From Candidatus Izemoplasma sp. (GTDB taxonomy: Bacteria > Bacillota_I > Bacilli_A > Izemoplasmatales > Izemoplasmataceae): a stretch of DNA of 64,000 nt. The notes beneath the pieces were generated by a model. The model worked only from the letters and a program-made list of their open reading frames with translations, did not search any database and was not told where the DNA came from. Below are positions 57,492-64,000 of this stretch, one piece after another; the first letter of the stretch is position 1, and the number at the start of each line of letters is the position of its first letter. Both the position numbers and the translations under genes were made by a program. The DNA lies in assembly GCA_007132465.1 (NCBI GenBank), contig SLOP01000009.1, forward strand, positions 1 to 64,000, given 5' to 3'.

Positions 57492-58877
57492 TCACGTGTA
57501 TCGCTTGACTGAAAAACGCGTTAGTTTGACGCTTTCCCCATCCTTGATGCCGGCTTTTTTTCGCGCCACAGCCATTTGCTGCTCGGTCGTGTCAATCCCC
57601 TCGATGTCCGGCAGCAACACCCCACATCGCTTCCCTGCGGTGACGATGATGCCATCGTGTTTAGGATCAAGCGAATCGGTTGATTGAACGGACGTAAACC
57701 CAACTAGCACATCAACCTTAATCTCAAGCCAGGGCAGTTCATCCTCGCGTACCGACGGAAACCGCGCATCGCGGGTCGCCGCCGCCACTGCATTGCGCGC
57801 CACTTCCTCAGCCAGCGAGGGCGTTGAGGGTGAGGTGGTTCCCACGCAACCACGAAGCGCACCAAACAACCTTAATGTCACAAACGCCGGCGCCGGTTTA
57901 CGTAAGTACGCAGGAATCTGCCGACGCAACACATCCCTAGGCTGACGTTGCAACACGTGCGCTTCAATCGCCGCCTTAGCGAGCATCACCGGTGTAGAGG
58001 CTCGCCGCTCACGAGCCGCAAGCCGCTTTTTTTCGGCATCACGCACCCGGTCACCGAAACATCGATGATCGTCGGGTCCCCTCGGCGTGATGGACGCCAC
58101 CGCATACCCTACCCCGAAAGGGCCTTCATAACTCAATACCTCGGTGTCGACGGCGCGACCATCACACACACCGCTGACCATCACCATGCTTTTTAAGCCA
58201 CATTCACCGGCGCGGTGAGCCAAGCCTGAATCTACGGTTAAAAGCGCCGCAAAATCACCGGCTCGCAGCGCGTTAATCACGTAGGCATCAAACCGTGGCC
58301 CCGCCGGGTCAAAGCCGTAAGGACCATCCGCTTTTAGACGATGTGACAAATCGCCGCTCGCCACAAACACCACCCGTTGCGGCGCTTCCCGCAGCGCGTT
58401 GCCGATTGCACATCCAGCCTCGTAATGATCAATCAAACTCATGCCCGACACCGACAACAACACGACCTCAACCCCGGGGTAATGTTGCTCGATGAAGTAA
58501 AGCGGCACCAGCGTGCCGTGGTCTACCTCACCCGGGCGACTCTCCAGCATACCACCGGCAATGTTCGCCCTTTGGTAAGCTTCTTCAATGTGCTGTGCCA
58601 TTGCGTCGTTAAGGGTGATGGGCACACGCACATGCGGTGCACCAAAGGGCGCAAACGTCCCTTCAGTAGGCTTGTTGTGGGCAATGTGAAAATAATCAGC
58701 GTAGGCGGTGGCGTGCGGTGAGACAATCACAACGACGTCCGGCTTCAGCTTTGCGATTCGTCGCGCCACCACCTCAAAGGCATTCAGCGTTGTGTGCATC
58801 TTCTTTTCTTCTCCCCGCCCGATCGCGGGAATCGCAATCGGTGGGTGTGGAAGCACATAAGCGTCTAAGAGCGGCAT
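57492..58877 (-). CDS. AmmeMemoRadiSam fused protein: LigB/Memo-like + AMMECR1 domain
   Basis: 461 residues. The N-terminal 260 residues have the extradiol-dioxygenase-like fold of LigB/Memo (YVLPHPPIAIPAIGRG, VVIVSPHATAY, VDHGTLVPLYF, FVASGDLSHRL) with metal-type His residues. The C-terminal 170 residues form an AMMECR1 domain (FVTLRLFGALRGCVGTTSP, NAVAAATRDARFPSV, IKVDVLVGFTSV). In many genomes AMMECR1, Memo and a radical SAM protein occur together; here the first two are fused and the radical SAM gene lies 16 bases upstream in the same operon. The system's biochemical role is not established to my knowledge. Start ATG 58877 after AAAGGGGG. Confidence 0.83.
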   Translation of the reverse strand: MPLLDAYVLPHPPIAIPAIGRGEEKKMHTTLNAFEVVARRIAKLKPDVVVIVSPHATAYADYFHIAHNKPTEGTFAPFGAPHVRVPITLNDAMAQHIEEAYQRANIAGGMLESRPGEVDHGTLVPLYFIEQHYPGVEVVLLSVSGMSLIDHYEAGCAIGNALREAPQRVVFVASGDLSHRLKADGPYGFDPAGPRFDAYVINALRAGDFAALLTVDSGLAHRAGECGLKSMVMVSGVCDGRAVDTEVLSYEGPFGVGYAVASITPRGPDDHRCFGDRVRDAEKKRLAARERRASTPVMLAKAAIEAHVLQRQPRDVLRRQIPAYLRKPAPAFVTLRLFGALRGCVGTTSPSTPSLAEEVARNAVAAATRDARFPSVREDELPWLEIKVDVLVGFTSVQSTDSLDPKHDGIIVTAGKRCGVLLPDIEGIDTTEQQMAVARKKAGIKDGESVKLTRFSVKRYT

Positions 58878-58893
58878 GGTTATCCCCCTTTCT

Positions 58894-59766
58894 TTACCAC
58901 ACGTTGCCCAAGTATACGTGCTTTAACCCAGCTTGCTCGCCAAAGCGCTGAACCATCGTCAGTGTGGCAAGCGGTGTGGGTTTTGCCTCGCGCATCAAGG
59001 CGCTCGGAAAAAAACGCGAGACGTGCCACGGCACCTCGGTGCCCCACGTGCTTACCATCGTCTCAACCATTTCGCGCAAGGTGGCTTCATCGTCGTTGAC
59101 GCCCGGTACCACGAGCGTCGTGACTTCCACGTGCACGCCCGCCTTGACCATCGTGTCAATGGTTTTTACCACCGGGTCGCCCGGAGCCAACGAAAAGCGA
59201 GCCACATGCCTTGACCCCGGGACTTTATAATCCACGTTCGCTGCGTCCAACCACGGTAAAATCATCGCGAGCGCCTCAGGACTCATCGCTCCGTTGGTGA
59301 CCCACACCGTCTTCAGACCTGCTTCGCGCGCCCGTTGCATCGTTTCAAGGGCGTATTCAACGTAAACGGTCGGTTCCGTGTACGTGCATGCAACCGAGTG
59401 GCATCCGTGTCGCAACGCAGCCTTGATGTGATCCTCAGGCGTTATGTGGGTGCCCTTAACGGGTGCGTTTTCATCGACCCAGGCAATTGCTGCGTTTTGA
59501 CACCACGGGCATCGCAAGTTGCATCCCGCCGCCGCAAACGAGTACGTCCGCGTGCCGGGCATGAATCGATTCAACGGTTTTTTCTCAATAGGGTCAATCG
59601 CTGCCGAGATAGCCAGTGGATAATTCAACGCATACAGCGTGCCATCACGGTTTTCGCGCACACCGCAAAAGCCACGATTCCCCGCGGTGATAAGGCAGCG
59701 ACGAAAACAAAGCCGACACCGCACCGCACGGTGCTTCAACGTGTCATAAAGCATCGCTTCACGCAT
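58894..59766 (-). CDS. amrS: AmmeMemoRadiSam-system radical SAM enzyme
   Basis: 290 residues. An N-terminal cysteine block (CRLCFRRCLITAGNRGFCGVREN) precedes the SAM cluster motif CNLRCPWCQN (CxxxCxxC) near residue 82. NYPLAISAAIDPIEKKPLNRFMPG and ACTYTEPTVYVEYALETM are family blocks of the AmrS/PflA-like group. It is translated first, 16 bases before the fused Memo-AMMECR1 gene. The substrate is unknown. Start ATG 59766 follows AAAGGTGGG; a minus-strand TGA-TAGAAT lies about 35 bases upstream. Confidence 0.87.
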   Translation of the reverse strand: MREAMLYDTLKHRAVRCRLCFRRCLITAGNRGFCGVRENRDGTLYALNYPLAISAAIDPIEKKPLNRFMPGTRTYSFAAAGCNLRCPWCQNAAIAWVDENAPVKGTHITPEDHIKAALRHGCHSVACTYTEPTVYVEYALETMQRAREAGLKTVWVTNGAMSPEALAMILPWLDAANVDYKVPGSRHVARFSLAPGDPVVKTIDTMVKAGVHVEVTTLVVPGVNDDEATLREMVETMVSTWGTEVPWHVSRFFPSALMREAKPTPLATLTMVQRFGEQAGLKHVYLGNVW

Positions 59767-59838
59767 CGCCTACACCCACCTTTCACCTTTATTCTATCAT
59801 GAATGGCACGCCGAACCAACGAGCAATAAGCACGTAAA

Positions 59839-59865
59839 AACCCCTCGCATGCAGCGCAAGGGGTT
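59839..59865 (-). terminator. Terminator of the adenylyltransferase gene
   Basis: Minus strand AACCCCT-loop-AGGGGTT followed by TTTA; the loop has an inner CGC/GCG pair. Confidence 0.72.
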
Positions 59866-59869
59866 GGGC

Positions 59870-60721
59870 TTATCGCACTGGTGGTCCTTTGTGCATCCAC
59901 CGTTTAGCGGCGGTTTCTACGCGCGCGTAATTTCTACGATTGTACGCATAATGTTGCTGTTTAGCGACACGCATAGCGTAGGCCGCAAACAGCTCAAGCA
60001 ATTGATTGAGCGCCAAGGTAACGCTGGCCTTTGAAGCGGTTGGAAACGTCTTGAGGTAGGCAGCGTAGTCGCCCGAATCCAACAACACCGGGTACTTTGC
60101 ATGGTGCTTGCCTGTGCTCAGCGATTGCTTGGCTATCAGCGACCAATCGATCTGTGCTTCTAATCCATGGCGCATCAAACGGAGGTGGTCAATGGCGTAA
60201 GCCCACTGGTGTCGGTATACCCCTTTAGCCACGTAAAGCGTGAGGAAGTAAAACTGCTTAACACAACTTTGAAACATCGCTTCAGTTGGCTTTTTGACGT
60301 GGTATGACACCTCGCTTGGTTCAGCTTGCGTGTCGATGCGATGGTCTTTGTCAATAAGGATTTTTGATAACGAATCGTTAATCACCGATGTTTCAAGCGT
60401 CTCGATCGGCCAAAACGAGATATCCAGTCGTTCGCCCGAAGCAAACTGTATCAAGGCGATGTCACCTTCAAAGTCGTCAGGATCAAACACCTGTTCAGCC
60501 TTGGTTTGTGTGATAAGCACCTCACCATACGCCGTGAAACGCGCGAAATCACAAGGGTAGGTTGGAAAATCGCGGACGTACATCGCCAGATCAATATCCT
60601 GAAACGCATCAGGCATCACAGCGGGGTTGACACGCGAGCCGTTTAAGACGACGGCACGAATGCGCTCATCGGTCTTTGCGATGGCGAGTGCGTGCATTAA
60701 CAAAGGCGGATAATTAGGCAT
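59870..60721 (-). CDS. ANT(6)-like aminoglycoside/nucleotide adenylyltransferase
   Basis: 283 residues. The nucleotidyltransferase motif is VVLNGSRVNPAVMPDAFQDIDLAMYV near residue 35-60, with GSR and DIDL as in AadK/ANT(6). The blocks ISFWPIET, FYFLTLYVAKGVYRHQWAYAIDHLRLMRHGLEA and the C-terminal helices match this family, which adenylylates streptomycin in resistant strains. Chromosomal copies in Bacillota are common and not always linked to resistance. Start ATG 60721 follows GAGGAGG by about 10 bases; a longer frame to 60754 includes this site. It lies between two antiporter blocks on the same strand, apparently as its own unit. Confidence 0.83.
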   Translation of the reverse strand: MPNYPPLLMHALAIAKTDERIRAVVLNGSRVNPAVMPDAFQDIDLAMYVRDFPTYPCDFARFTAYGEVLITQTKAEQVFDPDDFEGDIALIQFASGERLDISFWPIETLETSVINDSLSKILIDKDHRIDTQAEPSEVSYHVKKPTEAMFQSCVKQFYFLTLYVAKGVYRHQWAYAIDHLRLMRHGLEAQIDWSLIAKQSLSTGKHHAKYPVLLDSGDYAAYLKTFPTASKASVTLALNQLLELFAAYAMRVAKQQHYAYNRRNYARVETAAKRWMHKGPPVR

Positions 60722-60772
60722 TATGTACAGGCCTCCTCGGGCGATGGTTCGCACCCCTTGGTTACCAAGAAA

Positions 60773-62920
60773 TTAGACAAGCCGCATCACCAACATCATC
60801 AACAGAACCCCGGTCACAAACACCGTGTAGATAAACGCATCGCTGCGAATGATGCGCTTTTCAAAGCGGGTGTTAAAGACGGTCGCCATAATCTTAAAGC
60901 GGTCAAGAAAACCGATGTCTTTGTTGTCTTTGAGTCGTAGTTTGGTAATGGTTTCATCATTGTATTTGCATTCATCACCGTACATCAATCGGCAAGCATT
61001 TTTAATAATCCAGTTCATCGGATAAAACACAAAATACTCCACGCTCATCCAATAAGGCAACTTCAGATGGAACAGATGCCACCGTTTGCCGCCGATAAAG
61101 ATGATGAAACCAAACACGACAATCCCCAGCATCAACCAAAGATCGGCGGCGGTAAAAAACGTTAATCCTACCACGTAGGTCTGCACAAAATCGGCGCTGT
61201 ACGCCAAGGTATCAAACTGTGGAATGATGAAGGTATCCAACACAAACCGTGGGTTTAACCCGATGTAGACAATGATTAACGCCATCATGGCCATCGCCGT
61301 GTCAAGGTTGTTGTATTCGGGAGTGATGCGACGATAACGCGCAGGCATTTTGCGCAAGAACACATAATAAAACAACTTGATGAACGACGCCACCGTGCCG
61401 GCGCTGATGACAATGAAAATCAGCTCGGCGTAGAAAAAGGTAGGGTGGCCGTACTGATAGGCTTCGACAATGCCGTGGTGCAAAATCGTCTTGGAGATAA
61501 ATCCGTTAAACAGCGGAATACCGGCAATGCCGAGTGAGGCAATCAAACAGACCGTGGCTGTCAGCGGCAATTTCCGCCAAAGCCCACCAAGTTTATACAT
61601 GTCCGACTCGCCGGTGTGGTAAAAGACCACGCCCGCCACCATGAACAACAACGATTTAAAGAGCGCATGGTTGATGATGTGGTAGATTGCCCCAGCGTAA
61701 CCCATCGCGCCAATATGTCCTAGATACATCGCCACACCAATGCCCATGACGATGTAGCCCATCTGTGAGATTGAGTGATAGGCAAGCATGCGTTTGATGT
61801 TCGCTTGCTGAAGGGCGAGAAACACGCCGATGGCCATGGTCACAATGCCAATCCATATCACCGCTGAGCCAATAGTTTGGCTGGTCAGCCACAGCGCATC
61901 ACCTCCATCGGTGCCGACGGGTGGGAAGTAATAGCTGACGGCAATGCGTAAAATACCGTACGCTCCAAGTTTAATCATAATTCCTGAAAGCAGCGCGCTC
62001 GCTGGGGTGGGCGCGACCGGGTGGGCGCGCGGCAGCCACACATGCACTGGCGCCATCCCGGCTTTAATCCCAAAACCAAAGATCAGCAAACCAATAATCC
62101 AATACCGAGCAGAACCATGCTGAGAAAGCGCCGCAATGGCACTATCAAAAGCCAAATCTCCGACCGTAAAATACAGCAAAAGCATGGCAACCAAAATCGC
62201 AAACCCGCCGATGATACCCATGAAAATATAGCTGTAACCGGCGTGGTAGGAATCTTCCTTTTGTCCGTGGATAACCAAAATATAAGACGCAAACGTCATG
62301 ATCTCAAAGAACAAAAACAGCGTCAATAAATCCCCCGCCACAATGGTGCCAAGAACTGCTCCATAGGTTATCCCCATAAAGAAGAAAAAACGGTTGCAGT
62401 TAAATTCTTTTTTCATGTACTCATGGGCATACACCATGACCAAAAACCATATCACCGACGTCACCATCAGCATCGTAAATCCTAGCATGTCGACGTTGAA
62501 ACTCAGCCCCAGCCCAAAAACCCCAGGGATTGAGTAGGCAAACCCACCCTCAAGCGCATGGGGGTAGGTGAATACCGTCAATAAAATCGTCAACGACGTC
62601 ATCGCGATGACAATTGAATCGCGTCCGTTACACGAGTTGCGTCCGAACCAAAGCATCGCCACCGAACCCAAAAACGGCAAACCAATGATAAGGAGCGGCA
62701 ACGCCCTCAGCTCATAGATAAATCGATACACGGCACGCAACACCGCCACTTCACGGACCCACTCAAACACGCCAATGTCACCGTGAACCCCGGCGATAAA
62801 AAGCCCCACAAAGGCGATTGAAAAGAGCACCAGCACGGTTGATACGACCGTGAAACGGCCAATAACACTGCGTTGTTTCAGCTGCGGGTGGTCGCACACG
62901 GTTTTGTTTCGTTTAAACAT
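60773..62920 (-). CDS. Large antiporter-type subunit (NuoL/HyfB/MrpA-N-like)
   Basis: 715 residues with about 17 membrane helices. The antiporter core has Glu in LLTLFLFFEIMTFASYIL (near 205), Lys in FGIKAGMAPVHVWLPRAHP (near 285), Lys in INHALFKSLLFMVAGVVF and GVFLALQQANIKRMLAYHSISQMGYIVMG. NGFISKTILHHG is also family-like. A long C-terminal section (about 560-715) ends with a helix. It is closest in layout to the NuoL-like N-part of MrpA or to hydrogenase-4-type subunits, but lacks MbhD/MbhE, which are in the other mrp operon. RBS AAGGAGG is strong. The preceding gene ends 12 bases upstream. Ion specificity cannot be read. Confidence 0.82.
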   Translation of the reverse strand: MFKRNKTVCDHPQLKQRSVIGRFTVVSTVLVLFSIAFVGLFIAGVHGDIGVFEWVREVAVLRAVYRFIYELRALPLLIIGLPFLGSVAMLWFGRNSCNGRDSIVIAMTSLTILLTVFTYPHALEGGFAYSIPGVFGLGLSFNVDMLGFTMLMVTSVIWFLVMVYAHEYMKKEFNCNRFFFFMGITYGAVLGTIVAGDLLTLFLFFEIMTFASYILVIHGQKEDSYHAGYSYIFMGIIGGFAILVAMLLLYFTVGDLAFDSAIAALSQHGSARYWIIGLLIFGFGIKAGMAPVHVWLPRAHPVAPTPASALLSGIMIKLGAYGILRIAVSYYFPPVGTDGGDALWLTSQTIGSAVIWIGIVTMAIGVFLALQQANIKRMLAYHSISQMGYIVMGIGVAMYLGHIGAMGYAGAIYHIINHALFKSLLFMVAGVVFYHTGESDMYKLGGLWRKLPLTATVCLIASLGIAGIPLFNGFISKTILHHGIVEAYQYGHPTFFYAELIFIVISAGTVASFIKLFYYVFLRKMPARYRRITPEYNNLDTAMAMMALIIVYIGLNPRFVLDTFIIPQFDTLAYSADFVQTYVVGLTFFTAADLWLMLGIVVFGFIIFIGGKRWHLFHLKLPYWMSVEYFVFYPMNWIIKNACRLMYGDECKYNDETITKLRLKDNKDIGFLDRFKIMATVFNTRFEKRIIRSDAFIYTVFVTGVLLMMLVMRLV

Positions 62921-62932
62921 GGTACGACCTCC

Positions 62933-64000
62933 TTACAATAGCGATGCAGCGACTGCTTCGAGCACGCGTATCAACACACCGGGAAACAGTCCGAAATAGA
63001 CTATTAGCGCGCCCAACACCACAAGCGGTCCAAGCATCGTCTTAGGGATTTTTTCGACCCGCATGACACGAATCTGAGAAGGGTTATCCTTCAAAAAGGC
63101 ATTGATGATAATTGGTAAATAATATAGCGCGTTTAAAAACCCGCTTACAATCAACACGAAAACCAACACCGCTTGACCGCCGTCAAGAGCCGCTAGTCCG
63201 AGGTTGAGTTTGCTGATAAAACCGGTTGTCATCGGCACGCCAATCATCCCAAGCGCCGCAATTGTGAACACAACCATCGCCACGGGCATCTCAAAGCCCA
63301 TGCCGTTAAACTCGCTCACCTTGCGTATTTTTTTCTTATAAATGATGGCACCAACCGACAAGAAGAGCGCCGCTTTCATCAGCGCATGAGACACAACATG
63401 AAAGAGCGCCGCCTGAAGCCCTAGCACACTAATCAGGCCAATGCCCATGACAATGTAGCCTACCTGAGCAACCGAAGAATACCCAAGCATGCGTTTGATA
63501 TCCGTCTGCGCCATCGCAAACATCGAGCCCATAATCATGCCGGTTGCTGCCACCGCAATCAATAACGTCGAAACGGGTATCACATCAAGCACGCTTAAGC
63601 CAAAGACGCGGAAAAGCACTTTTATCATGATGAGGATGTAGACTTTGACCACGATTGCCGACAAAATGGCGCTCGAACTCGATGGTGCTGTTGAATGGGC
63701 ATCAGGAAGCCATACGTGGAAAGGGAAGACGGCCGATTTGATGCCCACGCCGACGACCATAAAACCAATTGCTGTGGTCGCGTTTGCCGGGTAAGCGGTC
63801 CAATGCTGGCCGATGCTTTCGGCGACAAGTCCGATGTTCGTGTACCCCGTCACCATGTAAAGCAACGCCACCCCAAACAAGTACGAAAGCGACCCGATCT
63901 CGTTCAACATCACGTATCGGAACGAGGCCGTGTAGTTTTCCTTTTTGCGTTTGATGGAGATGATGCTGACGGTGGTTATCGACAAGATTTCCATAAACAC
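62933..64000 (-). CDS. Antiporter-type subunit (NuoN/MrpD-like), partial at right edge
   Basis: 355 residues visible; the gene continues past 64000, so the true start is not seen. FMEILSITTVSIISI has the proton-path Glu, VVGVGIKSAVFPFHVWLPDAHS the central Lys, MIMGSMFAMAQTDIKRMLGYSSVAQVGYIVMG and VVSHALMKAALFLSVGAI are core blocks, and GVPMTTGFISK closes the family pattern. This looks like MrpD or NuoN. The next gene, 12 bases downstream on the same strand, is another large antiporter subunit, so a second Mrp-like or Mbx/hydrogenase-type operon probably begins outside the window. Confidence 0.85.
   Translation of the reverse strand: MFMEILSITTVSIISIKRKKENYTASFRYVMLNEIGSLSYLFGVALLYMVTGYTNIGLVAESIGQHWTAYPANATTAIGFMVVGVGIKSAVFPFHVWLPDAHSTAPSSSSAILSAIVVKVYILIMIKVLFRVFGLSVLDVIPVSTLLIAVAATGMIMGSMFAMAQTDIKRMLGYSSVAQVGYIVMGIGLISVLGLQAALFHVVSHALMKAALFLSVGAIIYKKKIRKVSEFNGMGFEMPVAMVVFTIAALGMIGVPMTTGFISKLNLGLAALDGGQAVLVFVLIVSGFLNALYYLPIIINAFLKDNPSQIRVMRVEKIPKTMLGPLVVLGALIVYFGLFPGVLIRVLEAVAASLL

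Noticed and set aside
1-64000. Insertion sequences, prophage, integrase, tRNA or rRNA genes
   Set aside because: I saw no transposase or integrase motifs, no target-site repeats and no cloverleaf-like sequences.

Overview
The window reads as one continuous bacterial chromosome segment, gene-dense, with strong AGGAGG-type ribosome binding sites, many translationally coupled ATGA/GTGA overlaps, clean Rho-independent terminators and a recurrent extended -10 promoter (TGn-TATAAT). TGA is used as a stop (for example at 22239-22241 and 10855-10857), so this is the standard bacterial code, not Mycoplasma code 4. Base composition looks close to half G+C. The gene set fits a Bacillota-type or early-branching Mycoplasmatota-type (Haloplasma/Izemoplasma-like) free-living anaerobe or facultative organism: multi-gene Mrp antiporter, CpsB/CapC-type PHP phosphatase with a split Wzz/BY-kinase pair, DUF1858-DUF438, AmmeMemoRadiSam genes and several secreted nucleases. 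This placement is inference from content only. A glutamate 2,3-aminomutase (source of the osmolyte beta-glutamate) and Mrp Na+/H+ antiporters hint at a saline habitat.

Layout. 0-10.6 kb: housekeeping and stress (partial lipoprotein, DUF4250, glutamate 2,3-aminomutase, isoaspartyl methyltransferase, catalase, M20 peptidase, GalU, PAP2 phosphatase, DnaQ-like exonuclease, HEPN-like protein). 10.8-19.4 kb: surface polysaccharide block (CapD-type dehydratase, Wzz-like chain-length protein, BY-kinase) and an operon DUF4956 - VTC - giant LRR/lamin-tail/CotH protein. 19.5-25 kb: an ABC exporter divergent from a five-gene overlapping operon (SPASM radical SAM, HPr-kinase-like kinase, PqqD-like, S24/S26-type peptidase, nucleotidyltransferase) that looks like a peptide-modification cassette with no visible precursor. 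25-37 kb: secreted proteins built from shared beta modules joined to three unrelated nuclease-type folds (ComEC-like metallo-beta-lactamase, endonuclease I, thermonuclease), plus an Fn3 lipoprotein, VanZ and CpsB proteins and a catalytically silent relative. 37-41 kb: pyroglutamyl peptidase, trypsin-like lipoprotein, and a coupled operon of squalene/phytoene synthase with two prenyl-alcohol/prenyl-phosphate kinase homologues. 41-52.5 kb: PHP esterase, SbcCD-like (YhaN/YhaO) pair, membrane proteins, gamma-carbonic anhydrase, DUF1858/DUF438 hemerythrin pair, CYTH protein, broken GNAT gene. 52.5-64 kb: Mrp-type antiporter operon E-F-G-MbhD-B-C-D, Nudix hydrolase, AmmeMemoRadiSam genes, an ANT(6)-like adenylyltransferase, and two more large antiporter-type subunits running off the right edge.

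The most notable units are the peptide-modification-like cassette at 19.5-25 kb, the modular secreted nuclease region at 25-37 kb, and the prenyl salvage-plus-condensation operon at 38.8-41 kb. All functional statements rest on motif recognition by eye; no database search or alignment was run.
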